Origin: Streptococcus australis
GTDB lineage: Bacteria > Bacillota > Bacilli > Lactobacillales > Streptococcaceae
DNA: 64,000 nt
Direction: 5' to 3'
Assembly (NCBI RefSeq): GCF_003943615.1
Contig: NZ_RJPZ01000007.1
Span: forward strand, 1 to 64,000
The notes below the pieces were generated by a model. That model was not told the origin of the DNA and did no database searches. It saw only the letters and a program-made list of their open reading frames with translations. The position numbers were made by a program, and so were the translations under genes. Below, piece by piece: positions 7,515-18,173 of this stretch; within the stretch, counting starts at the first letter, position 1, and every line of letters starts with the position of its first letter.

Positions 7515-8515
7515 AAAAAATTGCAGTCGATGCAATGGGTGGAGATCATGCTCCACAGGCCCTAGTAGAAGGGGTCAATCAAGCTATACACGAATTTAAG
7601 GATATCGAAGTCATTTTGTACGGAGATGAGGCTAAAATTAAGCAATACTTGACAGCAACTGAGCGGGTATCCATCGTCCATACAGATGAGAAAATCAATT
7701 CAGATGATGAGCCTACTCGTGCCATTCGTCGGAAAAAGCAAGCCAGCATGGTCTTAGCAGCGCATGCGGTTAAGAATGGGGAAGCGGATGCCATGCTTTC
7801 TGCGGGAAATACAGGAGCGCTTTTGGCCTCTGGTTACTTTATCGTCGGTCGGATCAAGGTTATTGATCGTCCAGGCTTGATGTCGACTCTTCCTACCCTT
7901 GATGGGAAGGGTTATGATATGCTGGATCTGGGGGCAAATGCTGAAAATACACCAACACATTTGCACCAATATGCGATTATGGGAGCCTATTATGCAGAGA
8001 ATGTTCGTGGAATTAAGCGACCTCGTATCGGTCTCTTAAATAACGGAACTGAGGAAAGCAAGGGAGATCCCCTCCGCAAGGAGACCTATCAATTGTTAGC
8101 AGCGGATCCTTCTCTCAATTTTGTAGGAAATGTGGAAGCCCGTGACTTGATGGATGGAGTTGCTGATGTTATTGTTACAGATGGATTTACAGGAAATGCT
8201 GTCCTTAAGACCATGGAAGGTACTGCTTTGGGGCTCTTTAAACAGTTGAAAACAGTCCTGAGTGGTGGTGGCTTGAAGGCTAAGATTGGTGCCTTCCTCT
8301 TGAAGAATGATTTACGAGGTTTGAAAAAGACGTTGGATTATTCAGATGTTGGAGGTGCGGTCTTGTTTGGCTTGCAAGCCCCTGTCGTAAAAACCCATGG
8401 TTCTAGTGATGCCAAGGCAGTCTATAGCACGATTCGCCAGATCCGGACCATGTTAGAAACAGATGTGATTCGTAAGTCTGTGGTTGAATTATCAGAATTG
8501 GAGGAAGAGAAATGA
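7511..8515 (+). CDS. plsX: phosphate acyltransferase PlsX
   Basis: Converts acyl-ACP to acyl-phosphate, the donor for PlsY in Gram-positive phospholipid synthesis. 334 residues. Motifs: [12 protein letters not shown] at the start, [12 protein letters not shown], and the [12 protein letters not shown] region. It overlaps recO and the acyl carrier protein gene by 4 bp each, and the coupling with an ACP gene fits its use of acyl-ACP. Confidence 0.95.
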   Translation: MKKIAVDAMGGDHAPQALVEGVNQAIHEFKDIEVILYGDEAKIKQYLTATERVSIVHTDEKINSDDEPTRAIRRKKQASMVLAAHAVKNGEADAMLSAGNTGALLASGYFIVGRIKVIDRPGLMSTLPTLDGKGYDMLDLGANAENTPTHLHQYAIMGAYYAENVRGIKRPRIGLLNNGTEESKGDPLRKETYQLLAADPSLNFVGNVEARDLMDGVADVIVTDGFTGNAVLKTMEGTALGLFKQLKTVLSGGGLKAKIGAFLLKNDLRGLKKTLDYSDVGGAVLFGLQAPVVKTHGSSDAKAVYSTIRQIRTMLETDVIRKSVVELSELEEEK

Positions 8516-8757
8516 GTCGTCGTCAAGAAATTTTTAAACTAGTTGAAGGGTTGATCAAAGATCATAAAGGATCTGAGTATGAGGTTTCTTTGGATTTGGA
8601 TTTACGAAAGGACTTAGAAGTGGATTCTGTTGATCTAATGGAATACATTATTTATTTGGAAGAAGCCTACCAAATTGATATCCCAGACAAAGACATTGAT
8701 GCTATGGCAACCGTGGGAGATATGGTAGACTACGTTTTGAAGAAAACAAGCAAATAA
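8512..8757 (+). CDS. acpP: acyl carrier protein (accessory copy)
   Basis: 81 residues, acidic and helical. The phosphopantetheine attachment Ser lies in the DSVDLME motif, a DSV variant of the usual DSL. The gene overlaps plsX by 4 bp (ATGA), so the two are probably made together. Streptococci also carry an acp in the fab cluster, so this is likely the second ACP, paired with PlsX. It is followed by a PurBox-like site and a strong terminator. Confidence 0.9.
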   Translation: MSRRQEIFKLVEGLIKDHKGSEYEVSLDLDLRKDLEVDSVDLMEYIIYLEEAYQIDIPDKDIDAMATVGDMVDYVLKKTSK

Positions 8758-8768
8758 AGTTCGGTTTT
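8756..8768 (-). promoter_or_regulatory. PurBox (PurR site) candidate
   Basis: On the minus strand AAAACCGAACTTT matches AWWWCCGAACWWT, the PurBox of lactococci/streptococci, at all 13 positions. It overlaps the acp stop codon and lies about 100 bp before the purC -35. In Lactococcus, PurR activates from such boxes upstream of the promoter. Confidence 0.6.
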
Positions 8769-8789
8769 TACGGAAGAATAAGGATCTAA

Positions 8790-8834
8790 AAATAAGAGGT
8801 TGAATCTTTTTGATTCAATCTCTTATTATTTTTG
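8790..8834 (+). terminator. Rho-independent terminator after acpP
   Basis: Long stem AATAAGAG.TTGAATC / GATTCAA.CTCTTATT with a short T-rich loop and T-rich tail; it separates the phospholipid genes from the pur genes. Confidence 0.85.
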
Positions 8835-8838
8835 TGTT

Positions 8839-8893
8839 ACAAACGAACAAGATACGGATTTAACTTGAAAAAACAACCTCTCTGTGATACACT
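8839..8893 (+). promoter_or_regulatory. purC promoter with a second PurBox-like site
   Basis: TTGAAA (8865-8870), 17 bp, TACACT (8888-8893). ACAAACGAACAAG (8839-8851) matches the PurBox at 10 of 13 positions. The core CGAACAAGA recurs at 8916-8924 just before the start codon. PurR control of the following pur genes is inferred from family knowledge. Confidence 0.6.
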
Positions 8894-8926
8894 GTAAGGG
8901 ATAAAAGATGAAAGGCGAACAAGAAG

Positions 8927-9634
8927 ATGTCCGATCAATTAATTTATACGGGGAAAGCAAAAGATATTTATAGTACAGAAGACGAACATGTGATTAAGTC
9001 CGTTTATAAGGACCAGGCCACTATGCTGAATGGAGCTCGCAAAGAGACCATTGAGGGGAAAGGTGTGCTGAATAATCAGATTTCGTCTCTTATTTTTGAA
9101 AAATTGAATGCTGCAGGTGTAGCGACACACTTTATCGAGCGTATTTCTGACACCGAACAACTCAACAAGAAAGTGAGCATCATTCCTTTAGAAGTTGTTC
9201 TTCGTAACGTGACTGCGGGTTCTTTCTCCAAACGGTTTGGCGTGGAAGAAGGGTTGGACTTGGAAACTCCAATCGTTGAATTTTACTATAAGAACGATGA
9301 GTTGGATGATCCATTTATCAATGATGAGCATGTGAAGTTCTTGGACATTGCCAATGATGAGCAAATTGCTTATATCAAGGAAGAAACACGCCGTATCAAT
9401 GAATTGCTGAAAGATTGGTTTGCACAAATTGGTCTGCGTTTGATTGACTTCAAATTGGAATTTGGTTTTGATAAGGATGGCAAGATTATCTTGGCCGATG
9501 AATTTTCACCAGACAACTGCCGTCTTTGGGATGCGGAAGGGCACCATATGGACAAGGATGTTTTCCGTAGGGATTTGGGAAGTTTGACAGATGTTTATCA
9601 GGTTGTCTTGGAGAAATTGCAGGGCTTGAAGTAA
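8927..9634 (+). CDS. purC: phosphoribosylaminoimidazole-succinocarboxamide synthase
   Basis: SAICAR synthetase, 235 residues: joins CAIR and aspartate with ATP (step 8 toward IMP). Motifs: YTGKAKDIY at the start, the [16 protein letters not shown] segment, and DFKLEFGFD / [14 protein letters not shown] around the active site. It is the first gene of the pur run, 51 bp before purL. The SD is weak (AAGAAG next to the ATG). Confidence 0.97.
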   Translation: MSDQLIYTGKAKDIYSTEDEHVIKSVYKDQATMLNGARKETIEGKGVLNNQISSLIFEKLNAAGVATHFIERISDTEQLNKKVSIIPLEVVLRNVTAGSFSKRFGVEEGLDLETPIVEFYYKNDELDDPFINDEHVKFLDIANDEQIAYIKEETRRINELLKDWFAQIGLRLIDFKLEFGFDKDGKIILADEFSPDNCRLWDAEGHHMDKDVFRRDLGSLTDVYQVVLEKLQGLK

Positions 9635-9684
9635 TATTATCTTCGTCTTCAATAACCTATTTGAATAGAAATAAAGGAAGTAAA

Positions 9685-12600
9685 ATGGATAAACGTATTT
9701 TCGTTGAGAAAAAAGCTGATTTTCGTGTGAAATCTGACTCTTTAGTAAAAGAATTACAGCATAATCTTCAGTTGAAAACCTTGAAGGATCTTCGGATTGT
9801 GCAGGTTTACGATGTCTTTAATTTGGCAGAAGATTTGTTTGCGCGTGCGGAAAAACACATCTTCTCTGAGCAAGTGACCGATACTGTTTTGGATGAAGCT
9901 ACGATCAAGGCTGATCTTGAGAAGGTCGCTTTCTTTGCTATCGAAAGCTTGCCTGGTCAATTTGACCAACGTGCAGCATCTTCACAAGAAGCTTTACTTT
10001 TGCTTGGTAGCTCAAGTGATGTAACGGTTAATACTGCTCAATTGTACTTGGTTAACAAGGACATTGCTGCGAATGAATTGGAAGCTGTCAAGAACTACCT
10101 CTTGAACCCAGTGGACTCTCGTTTCAAAGATATCACTGTTGGCATTGCGAAGCAGGATTTCTCTGAGTCTGATAAGACCATTCCAAACTTGGATTTCTTT
10201 GAAACTTATACGGCAGAAGAATTTGCTCAATATAAGGCAGAGCAAGGATTGGCCATGGAAGTGGACGACCTGCTCTTCATCCAAGACTATTTCAAGTCAA
10301 TTGGACGGGTTCCAACGGAGACGGAGCTTAAGGTTTTGGATACTTACTGGTCTGACCACTGCCGTCACACAACGTTCGAGACTGAGTTGAAAAACATCGA
10401 CTTCTCAGCTTCTAAATTCCAAAAACAATTGCAAGCGACTTATGACAAATACATTGCCATGCGTGATGAGTTGGGACGTACGGAAAAACCTCAAACCTTG
10501 ATGGATATGGCGACTATTTTTGGTCGTTATGAGCGTGCCAATGGTCGTTTGGATGACATGGAAGTGTCTGATGAAATCAATGCCTGCTCAGTTGAAATTG
10601 AAGTGGATGTCAATGGTGTCAAAGAACCATGGCTCCTCATGTTCAAAAACGAAACCCACAACCACCCAACGGAGATTGAACCATTTGGTGGGGCAGCTAC
10701 TTGTATCGGCGGTGCCATTCGTGACCCCTTGTCAGGTCGTTCCTACGTTTACCAAGCCATGCGTATTTCAGGTGCTGGTGATATTACAGCGCCGATTTCC
10801 GAAACGCGTGCTGGGAAATTGCCACAACAAGTGATTTCTAAAACAGCAGCTCATGGTTATTCTTCATACGGGAACCAAATTGGTCTTGCAACAACTTATG
10901 TTCGTGAATACTTCCACCCAGGTTTCGTTGCCAAGCGTATGGAACTAGGTGCCGTTGTCGGTGCAGCTCCTAAGGAAAATGTAGTTCGTGAAAAACCTGA
11001 AGCAGGTGATGTGATTATCTTGCTCGGTGGGAAGACTGGACGTGATGGTGTCGGTGGTGCGACAGGTTCTTCTAAAGTTCAAACGGTTGAATCGGTTGAA
11101 ACTGCTGGTGCTGAGGTTCAAAAAGGGAATGCTATCGAAGAACGGAAGATTCAACGTCTTTTCCGTAATGGGGATGTGACCCGTCTGATCAAGAAATCAA
11201 ATGACTTTGGAGCTGGTGGTGTCTGTGTGGCTATCGGTGAATTGGCAGATGGTCTTGAAATTGATCTAGACAAAGTGCCATTGAAATACCAAGGTTTGAA
11301 CGGAACCGAAATTGCCATTTCTGAATCTCAAGAACGGATGGCTGTAGTGGTTCGTCCAGAAGACGTAGAGGCCTTCGTTTCTGAATGTAACAAAGAAAAT
11401 ATTGATGCAGTTGTCGTTGCAACTGTGACGGAAAAACCAAATTTGGTTATGCACTGGAATGGCCAAACCATCGTTGATTTGGAACGTCGTTTCCTTGATA
11501 CAAACGGAGTACGGGTAGTTGTCGATGCCAAGGTGGTTGACAAGGATGTCAAGCTTCCAGAAGAACGCCAAACATCTGCTGAAACCCTTGAAGCAGACAC
11601 TCTTGAAGTCTTGGCTGACCTGAACCATGCTAGTCAAAAAGGATTGCAAACTATCTTTGATAGCTCAGTTGGTCGTTCAACAGTCAATCACCCACTTGGT
11701 GGTCGCTACCAAATCACACCAACGGAAGCTTCTGTTCAGAAATTGCCAGTCCAACATGGCGTGACTCATACTGCGTCTGTTATGGCACAAGGATTTAACC
11801 CATACATCGCAGAATGGTCTCCATATCATGGAGCTGCATATGCGGTCATCGAAGCAACTGCTCGTTTGGTTGCTGCTGGTGCAAACTGGTCTAAGGCTCG
11901 TTTCTCTTACCAAGAGTACTTCGAGCGGATGGATAAACAAGCAGAGCGTTTTGGTCAACCAGTAGCTGCTCTTCTTGGATCTATTGAAGCTCAGATTCAA
12001 CTTGGTTTGCCATCTATTGGTGGTAAGGACTCTATGTCAGGTACCTTTGAAGAATTGACAGTACCACCAACCTTGGTTGCTTTTGGGGTGACAACTGCAG
12101 ACAGCCGTAAGGTTCTTTCTCCAGAATTTAAGGCTGCTGGTGAACATATCTACTACATCCCAGGTCAAGCTTTAACCCAAGAGATTGACTTTGATCTCAT
12201 CAAGTCTAACTTTGCTCAATTTGAAGCCATTCAAAAGGCTCACAAAGTGACAGCAGCATCAGCTGTCAAATATGGTGGTGTCCTTGAAGCTCTTGCCCTT
12301 GCAAGCTTTGGGAACCATATTGGTGCCACTGTTCAATTAGCTGATCTTGACACCAGCTTGACAGCTCAATTAGGCGGATTTGTCTTCACATCTCCTGAAG
12401 AAATTGCAGGTGTTGAGAAGATTGGACAAACAGTTGCAGACTTTACACTGCTTGTCAACGGTGTAACGCTTGATGGACACCAGCTTGACAGTGCCTTCCA
12501 AGGTAAATTGGAAGAAGTTTACCCTACTGAGTTTGAACAGGCTACTGAACTGGAAGAAGTACCTGCTATTGCATCAAATCCTGTGATCAAAGCTAAAGAA

Positions 12601-13410
12601 ACAGTGGAGACACCAGTGGTTTACATTCCAGTATTTCCAGGGACCAACTCGGAATACGACTCCGCTAAGGCCTTTGAAAAAGAAGGTGCCAAAGTCAACT
12701 TGGTACCATTTGTAACACTGAATGAAGAAGCGATTGTCAAGTCGGTTGACACCATGGTTGACAATATCGAAAAAGCCAACATTATCTTCTTTGCGGGTGG
12801 CTTCTCAGCAGCGGATGAACCAGATGGATCTGCTAAATTTATCGTCAACATCTTGCTCAATGAAAAAGTGCGTGCTGCTATTGATAGCTTCATCGAACGT
12901 GGTGGTTTGATCATCGGTATCTGTAATGGATTCCAAGCCCTTGTTAAATCAGGTCTCCTTCCATACGGTAACTTTGAAGATGCAAGCAGTACCAGTCCAA
13001 CCCTTTTCTACAACGATGCCAACCAACACGTGGCGAAGATGGTGGAAACACGGATTGCAAACACGAACTCACCATGGCTTGCTGGCGTGGAAGTTGGTGA
13101 CATCCATGCTATCCCAGTATCACACGGTGAAGGGAAGTTTGTCGTGACAGCTGAGGAATTTGCAGAGCTTCGTGACAATGGTCAAATTTTTAGCCAATAC
13201 GTTGACTTCGAAGGAAAACCTAGCATGGATTCTAAATACAATCCAAATGGTTCTGTCCATGCGATTGAAGGAATCACTAGCAAGAACGGTCAAATCATTG
13301 GGAAGATGGGACACTCAGAACGTTTCGAAGACGGTCTCTTCCAAAATATTCCAGGAAATAAAGACCAGCATCTCTTTGCATCAGCGGTTCAATATTTTAC
13401 TGGAAAATAA
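9685..13410 (+). CDS. purL: phosphoribosylformylglycinamidine synthase, large single-chain type
   Basis: FGAM synthase, 1241 residues: FGAR + Gln + ATP to FGAM (step 4). Streptococci use the long fused form instead of the PurL-PurQ-PurS trio of bacilli. Visible parts: N-terminal PurS-like domain, two AIRS-type synthetase halves (FKNETHNHPTEIEPFGGAAT; KTGRDGVGGATGSS; later GLPSIGGKDSMSGT), and a C-terminal class I glutaminase (PVFPGTNSEYD; nucleophile Cys in IGICNGFQAL; catalytic SHGEGKF). Start ATG 9685 follows AAAGGAAG; the upstream start at 9661 lacks an SD. The 3' end is 12 bp before purF. Confidence 0.97.
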   Translation: MDKRIFVEKKADFRVKSDSLVKELQHNLQLKTLKDLRIVQVYDVFNLAEDLFARAEKHIFSEQVTDTVLDEATIKADLEKVAFFAIESLPGQFDQRAASSQEALLLLGSSSDVTVNTAQLYLVNKDIAANELEAVKNYLLNPVDSRFKDITVGIAKQDFSESDKTIPNLDFFETYTAEEFAQYKAEQGLAMEVDDLLFIQDYFKSIGRVPTETELKVLDTYWSDHCRHTTFETELKNIDFSASKFQKQLQATYDKYIAMRDELGRTEKPQTLMDMATIFGRYERANGRLDDMEVSDEINACSVEIEVDVNGVKEPWLLMFKNETHNHPTEIEPFGGAATCIGGAIRDPLSGRSYVYQAMRISGAGDITAPISETRAGKLPQQVISKTAAHGYSSYGNQIGLATTYVREYFHPGFVAKRMELGAVVGAAPKENVVREKPEAGDVIILLGGKTGRDGVGGATGSSKVQTVESVETAGAEVQKGNAIEERKIQRLFRNGDVTRLIKKSNDFGAGGVCVAIGELADGLEIDLDKVPLKYQGLNGTEIAISESQERMAVVVRPEDVEAFVSECNKENIDAVVVATVTEKPNLVMHWNGQTIVDLERRFLDTNGVRVVVDAKVVDKDVKLPEERQTSAETLEADTLEVLADLNHASQKGLQTIFDSSVGRSTVNHPLGGRYQITPTEASVQKLPVQHGVTHTASVMAQGFNPYIAEWSPYHGAAYAVIEATARLVAAGANWSKARFSYQEYFERMDKQAERFGQPVAALLGSIEAQIQLGLPSIGGKDSMSGTFEELTVPPTLVAFGVTTADSRKVLSPEFKAAGEHIYYIPGQALTQEIDFDLIKSNFAQFEAIQKAHKVTAASAVKYGGVLEALALASFGNHIGATVQLADLDTSLTAQLGGFVFTSPEEIAGVEKIGQTVADFTLLVNGVTLDGHQLDSAFQGKLEEVYPTEFEQATELEEVPAIASNPVIKAKETVETPVVYIPVFPGTNSEYDSAKAFEKEGAKVNLVPFVTLNEEAIVKSVDTMVDNIEKANIIFFAGGFSAADEPDGSAKFIVNILLNEKVRAAIDSFIERGGLIIGICNGFQALVKSGLLPYGNFEDASSTSPTLFYNDANQHVAKMVETRIANTNSPWLAGVEVGDIHAIPVSHGEGKFVVTAEEFAELRDNGQIFSQYVDFEGKPSMDSKYNPNGSVHAIEGITSKNGQIIGKMGHSERFEDGLFQNIPGNKDQHLFASAVQYFTGK

Positions 13411-13422
13411 AAGGTATACAAC

Positions 13423-14862
13423 ATGACATACGAAGTAAAATCTCTTAATGAAGAGTGTGGAGTATTTGGGATTTGGGGACATCCAGACGCTGCGAAACTC
13501 ACCTATTTTGGCCTTCACAGTCTCCAACACCGGGGACAAGAGGGGGCAGGAATCCTGGCCAATGATCAAGGAACCTTGAGACGCCATCGGGATACCGGTC
13601 TGCTTTCAGAAGTCTTTCGAAATCCTTTAAATCTGGAAAAATTGACAGGAAGTTCTGCTATTGGGCATGTTCGCTATGCGACAGCAGGGGAAGCTTCGGT
13701 GGATAACATCCAACCCTTCCTCTTCCGCTTTCAAGATACCCAATTTGGTCTGGCCCATAATGGAAATTTGACCAATGCCCAATCGCTCAAATCTGAATTA
13801 GAAAAAAATGGAGCCATCTTTAGCTCAACCTCTGACTCAGAAATTTTAGCTCACTTGATTCGTCGGAGCCACAACCCTTCCTTTATGGGAAAAATCAAGG
13901 AAGCACTCAATACGGTCAAAGGTGGTTTTGCTTATCTGATGCTGTTTGAAGATAAGCTAATCGCAGCTCTGGACCCAAATGGTTTCCGTCCTCTATCCAT
14001 CGGAAAAATGTCTAATGGAGCCTTGGTTGTTTCTTCTGAAACCTGTGCTTTTGAGGTTATTGGAGCAGAATGGATTCGAGATGTGCATCCTGGCGAGCTA
14101 GTTATCTTTGATGAAAATGGCATTACCTATGATCGTTATACGGATGATACCCAACTGGCGATTTGTTCCATGGAGTATATCTATTTTGCCCGTCCTGATT
14201 CCAATATCCAAGGGGTTAATGTCCATACGGCTCGCAAGCGGATGGGAGCACAGTTGGCACGAGAATTTAAGAACCAAGCAGATATTGTAGTGGGGGTTCC
14301 CAACTCCTCTCTCAGTGCTGCTATGGGCTTTGCGGAAGAATCTGGTTTACCAAATGAAATGGGCTTGATCAAGAATCAGTATGTCCAACGGACCTTTATT
14401 CAACCGACTCAGGAATTGCGGGAACAAGGGGTGCGAATGAAGCTCTCTGCTGTATCTGGTGTCGTGAAAGGCAAACGAGTTGTCATGATTGATGACTCTA
14501 TCGTGCGTGGAACCACCTCTCGTCGGATTGTGAAATTGTTGAAAGAAGCAGGGGCTACAGAAGTCCATGTGGCAATTGCCAGCCCAGCTTTGGCTTATCC
14601 ATGTTTCTACGGAATTGATATTCAGAGCCGTGAAGAGCTGATTGCAGCCAATCATACAGTAGAGGAAACTTGTGAGATTATCGGTGCGGATAGTTTGACT
14701 TATTTATCTGTTGAGGGCTTGATTGATTCTATAGGGATTGATACCGATGCACCAAACGGTGGCCTTTGTGTGGCTTACTTCGATGGGAAATATCCAACCC
14801 CTTTGTATGACTACGAAGAACGCTATTTGGAAAGCTTGAATGAGCAGACATCCTTTTATTAG
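13423..14862 (+). CDS. purF: amidophosphoribosyltransferase
   Basis: First committed step of purine synthesis: PRPP + Gln to phosphoribosylamine. 479 residues. An 11-residue propeptide precedes the Ntn nucleophile Cys12 in EECGVFGIWG, as in the B. subtilis type that is cleaved after Glu11. The PRPP loop is VVMIDDSIVRGTTSRR. Cysteines near the C-terminus (for example TCEIIGADSL, GLCVAYF) fit the oxygen-labile Fe-S cluster of this type, but I did not map them all. 12 bp after purL. Confidence 0.96.
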   Translation: MTYEVKSLNEECGVFGIWGHPDAAKLTYFGLHSLQHRGQEGAGILANDQGTLRRHRDTGLLSEVFRNPLNLEKLTGSSAIGHVRYATAGEASVDNIQPFLFRFQDTQFGLAHNGNLTNAQSLKSELEKNGAIFSSTSDSEILAHLIRRSHNPSFMGKIKEALNTVKGGFAYLMLFEDKLIAALDPNGFRPLSIGKMSNGALVVSSETCAFEVIGAEWIRDVHPGELVIFDENGITYDRYTDDTQLAICSMEYIYFARPDSNIQGVNVHTARKRMGAQLAREFKNQADIVVGVPNSSLSAAMGFAEESGLPNEMGLIKNQYVQRTFIQPTQELREQGVRMKLSAVSGVVKGKRVVMIDDSIVRGTTSRRIVKLLKEAGATEVHVAIASPALAYPCFYGIDIQSREELIAANHTVEETCEIIGADSLTYLSVEGLIDSIGIDTDAPNGGLCVAYFDGKYPTPLYDYEERYLESLNEQTSFY

Positions 14863-14926
14863 GAATTTTTGAAAGTGAATCTGTCCATTCACAGTAGGAT
14901 CTAGAAACGGAAAAAGGAATAAACAA

Positions 14927-15949
14927 ATGACAAATAAGAATGCATACGCCCAGTCTGGTGTAGACGTTGAAGCAGGTTATGAAGTTGTTGAACGGATCAA
15001 AAAACACGTGGCACGTACAGAGCGTGCAGGTGTCATGGGAGCTCTAGGTGGTTTCGGTGGCATGTTTGACCTTTCAAAAACGGGTGTCAAAGAGCCTGTT
15101 CTAATTTCAGGAACTGACGGTGTCGGTACCAAACTCATGCTGGCTATCAAGTACGACAAGCACGATACCATCGGTCAAGACTGTGTGGCCATGTGTGTCA
15201 ACGACATCATCGCTGCAGGTGCAGAGCCACTCTACTTCCTCGATTATGTAGCGACTGGGAAGAATGAACCAGCTAAGCTAGAACAAGTGGTTGCTGGTGT
15301 GGCCGAAGGGTGTGTGCAAGCTGGTGCAGCCCTTATCGGTGGGGAAACGGCTGAAATGCCTGGTATGTACGGTGAAGACGACTATGACTTGGCTGGTTTT
15401 GCAGTCGGTGTTGCTGAAAAAAGCCAAATCATCGATGGTTCAAAAGTAGCTGCAGGTGATGTCCTTCTTGGTCTCGCTTCAAGCGGTATCCACTCAAATG
15501 GTTACTCTCTGGTGCGTCGTGTCTTTGCGGATTACACAGGGGAAGAAATCTTACCAGAATTGGATGGCAAAAAACTCAAAGACGTTCTTTTGGAGCCAAC
15601 TCGTATCTATGTCAAAGCTGTTTTGCCACTCATCAAAGAAGAATTGGTCAACGGGATTGCCCATATCACAGGTGGTGGTTTCATCGAAAATGTCCCACGG
15701 ATGTTCTCAGATGACTTGGCTGCTGAAATTGATGAAAGCAAGGTCCCAGTTCTTCCAATTTTCAAAGCCCTTGAAAAATATGGTGACATCAAACATGAAG
15801 AAATGTTTGAAATCTTCAACATGGGGATTGGACTTATGCTTGCGGTGAAACCAGAACATGTGGAACGTGTCAAAGAACTTCTTGACGAACCTGTGTATGA
15901 AATCGGTCGAATTGTGAAGAAGACAGATGCTAGTGTGGTGATTAAATAA
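14927..15949 (+). CDS. purM: phosphoribosylformylglycinamidine cyclo-ligase (AIR synthetase)
   Basis: FGAM + ATP to AIR (step 5), 340 residues. Motifs: [28 protein letters not shown], the catalytic/nucleotide region [11 protein letters not shown], and [26 protein letters not shown] precedes the ATG. The stop overlaps the purN start by one base (TAATG). Confidence 0.97.
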   Translation: MTNKNAYAQSGVDVEAGYEVVERIKKHVARTERAGVMGALGGFGGMFDLSKTGVKEPVLISGTDGVGTKLMLAIKYDKHDTIGQDCVAMCVNDIIAAGAEPLYFLDYVATGKNEPAKLEQVVAGVAEGCVQAGAALIGGETAEMPGMYGEDDYDLAGFAVGVAEKSQIIDGSKVAAGDVLLGLASSGIHSNGYSLVRRVFADYTGEEILPELDGKKLKDVLLEPTRIYVKAVLPLIKEELVNGIAHITGGGFIENVPRMFSDDLAAEIDESKVPVLPIFKALEKYGDIKHEEMFEIFNMGIGLMLAVKPEHVERVKELLDEPVYEIGRIVKKTDASVVIK

Positions 15950-16503
15950 TGGCTAAAAGGATTGCTGTTTTTGCCTCTGGCAACGGCTCAAACTTCCAGG
16001 TGATTGCGGAACAATTTCCAGTAGAGTTTGTCTTTTCAGATCATCGGGATGCCTACGTACTGGAGCGAGCAGAAAAGCTTGGGATTTTAAGCTACGCTTT
16101 TGAACTCAAGGAGTTTGAGAGCAAGGCAGACTACGAAGCTGCCATTGTCGAGCTTTTGAATGAGCACCAGATTGACCTAGTCTGTCTGGCCGGCTACATG
16201 AAAATCGTTGGTCCGACTTTGCTCGCTGCTTACGAGGGTCGTATTATTAACATTCATCCAGCTTACTTGCCAGAATTTCCAGGTGCTCATGGCATTGAGG
16301 ATGCTTGGAATGCAGGTGTCGACCAGTCTGGCGTGACGATTCACTGGGTGGATTCTGGTGTTGATACAGGTCAGGTCATCAAACAGGTTCGTGTGCCACG
16401 CCTAGCAGATGATACCCTTGACACTTTCGAAACCCGCATCCACGAAACAGAGTACAAGCTCTATCCAGAAGTCTTGGATAGTTTAGGAGTAGCGAGAAAA
16501 TGA
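15949..16503 (+). CDS. purN: phosphoribosylglycinamide formyltransferase
   Basis: GAR + 10-formyl-THF to FGAR (step 3), 184 residues. N-terminal FASGNGSNFQ phosphate loop, the catalytic Asn-His-Asp set around INIHPAYLPEFPGAHG and the later VDTGQVI segment. Translationally coupled to purM through TAATG. Confidence 0.96.
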   Translation: MAKRIAVFASGNGSNFQVIAEQFPVEFVFSDHRDAYVLERAEKLGILSYAFELKEFESKADYEAAIVELLNEHQIDLVCLAGYMKIVGPTLLAAYEGRIINIHPAYLPEFPGAHGIEDAWNAGVDQSGVTIHWVDSGVDTGQVIKQVRVPRLADDTLDTFETRIHETEYKLYPEVLDSLGVARK

Positions 16504-16570
16504 GGAAGTGTTAGAGCGGAACGAAAATTTTCGACTGTAGCAGAGAAAGAACTTTAAAAAGGAAAATAAA

Positions 16571-18118
16571 ATGACTAAACGCGCACTAATTAGTGTCTCA
16601 GATAAAGCGGGCATCGTTGAATTTGCCCAAGAACTCAAAAAACTCGGTTGGGACATTATCTCAACAGGTGGTACCAAGGTTGCCCTTGACAATGCTGGGG
16701 TAGACACTATTGCCATCGATGATGTGACTGGTTTCCCAGAGATGATGGACGGTCGTGTGAAGACTCTCCATCCAAATATCCACGGCGGGATTCTCGCTCG
16801 TCGTGACTTGGATAGCCACATTCAAGCAGCCAAGGACAATAAGATTGAATTGATCGACCTTGTTGTGGTAAACCTCTACCCATTCAAGGAGACTATTCTC
16901 AAACCAGATGTGACCTATGCGGATGCGGTTGAAAACATCGATATCGGTGGGCCATCCATGCTTCGTTCAGCAGCTAAGAACCACGCTAGCGTGACAGTTG
17001 TGGTAGACCCTGCTGACTATGCTGTGGTTTTGGACGAATTGGCAGCCAAGGGCGAAACTACTTATGAAACTCGCCAACGTTTGGCAGCAAAAGTTTTCCG
17101 TCACACAGCAGCTTATGATGCCTTGATTGCAGAATACTTTACAGCTCAAGTGGGTGAAACAAAACCTGAAAAACTCACTTTAACTTATGACCTTAAACAA
17201 GTCATGCGTTACGGCGAAAACCCTCAACAAGACGCTGATTTCTACCAAAAAGCTTTGCCGACAGACTACTCGATTGCATCCGCTAAACAGCTCAACGGGA
17301 AAGAATTGTCCTTCAACAATATCCGCGATGCGGATGCGGCGATTCGGATCATCCGTGATTTCAAAGACCGTCCAACCGTTGTGGCTCTCAAACATATGAA
17401 CCCATGTGGGATTGGTCAAGCTGACGACATCGAGACCGCATGGGACTACGCTTATCAGTCTGACCCGGTTTCTATCTTTGGTGGGATTGTTGTTCTCAAC
17501 CGTGAGGTAGATGAAGCGACAGCTGAGAAGATGCATGGTGTTTTCCTTGAAATCATCATCGCGCCAAGCTATACGGATGAAGCGCTAGCCATTTTGACCA
17601 ACAAAAAGAAAAATTTGCGGATCCTTGCCTTGCCATTTGATGCTCAGGATGCTAGTGAAGTGGAAGCAGAGTACACAGGTGTTGTCGGTGGACTACTCGT
17701 GCAAAACCAAGACGTGGTCAAAGAAAGTCCAGCTGACTGGCAAGTGGTAACCAAACGCCAGCCAACGGAGACAGAAGCGACTGCTCTCGAGTTCGCTTGG
17801 AAGGCTATCAAGTATGTCAAATCAAACGGTATCATCGTGACCAACGACCACATGACACTTGGTGTCGGTCCTGGTCAAACCAATCGTGTGGCTTCCGTCC
17901 GAATTGCCATTGACCAAGCGAAAGACCGTCTTGATGGTGCTGTTCTTGCTTCCGATGCCTTCTTCCCATTTGCGGATAACGTAGAAGAAATTGCCAAAGC
18001 AGGTATCAAGGCCATCATCCAACCGGGAGGTTCTGTCCGTGACCAAGAATCTATCGAAGCAGCTGATAAATACGGTTTAACCATGATCTTTACAGGTGTT
18101 CGTCACTTCAGACATTAA
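16571..18118 (+). CDS. purH: bifunctional AICAR transformylase / IMP cyclohydrolase
   Basis: Last two steps to IMP. 515 residues: N-terminal MGS-like IMP cyclohydrolase domain ([38 protein letters not shown]) and C-terminal AICAR transformylase (the KHMNPCGIG and [12 protein letters not shown] segments). SD AAAAAGGA lies before ATG 16571. The 67-nt gap from purN has no clear promoter, so it is probably co-transcribed. A terminator follows, shared with the convergent amidase gene. Confidence 0.97.
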   Translation: MTKRALISVSDKAGIVEFAQELKKLGWDIISTGGTKVALDNAGVDTIAIDDVTGFPEMMDGRVKTLHPNIHGGILARRDLDSHIQAAKDNKIELIDLVVVNLYPFKETILKPDVTYADAVENIDIGGPSMLRSAAKNHASVTVVVDPADYAVVLDELAAKGETTYETRQRLAAKVFRHTAAYDALIAEYFTAQVGETKPEKLTLTYDLKQVMRYGENPQQDADFYQKALPTDYSIASAKQLNGKELSFNNIRDADAAIRIIRDFKDRPTVVALKHMNPCGIGQADDIETAWDYAYQSDPVSIFGGIVVLNREVDEATAEKMHGVFLEIIIAPSYTDEALAILTNKKKNLRILALPFDAQDASEVEAEYTGVVGGLLVQNQDVVKESPADWQVVTKRQPTETEATALEFAWKAIKYVKSNGIIVTNDHMTLGVGPGQTNRVASVRIAIDQAKDRLDGAVLASDAFFPFADNVEEIAKAGIKAIIQPGGSVRDQESIEAADKYGLTMIFTGVRHFRH

Positions 18119-18125
18119 TCAAATA

Positions 18126-18155
18126 AGGCACTCATCGATTGATGAGTGCCTTTTC
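18126..18155 (+). terminator. Rho-independent terminator between purH and the convergent CHAP gene
   Basis: AGGCACTCATC, GATT, GATGAGTGCC, then TTTTCT: an 11-bp stem. It could also act on the minus strand, with a weaker T tract there. Confidence 0.85.
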
Positions 18156-18173
18156 TGCTTGATAGAAATACCT

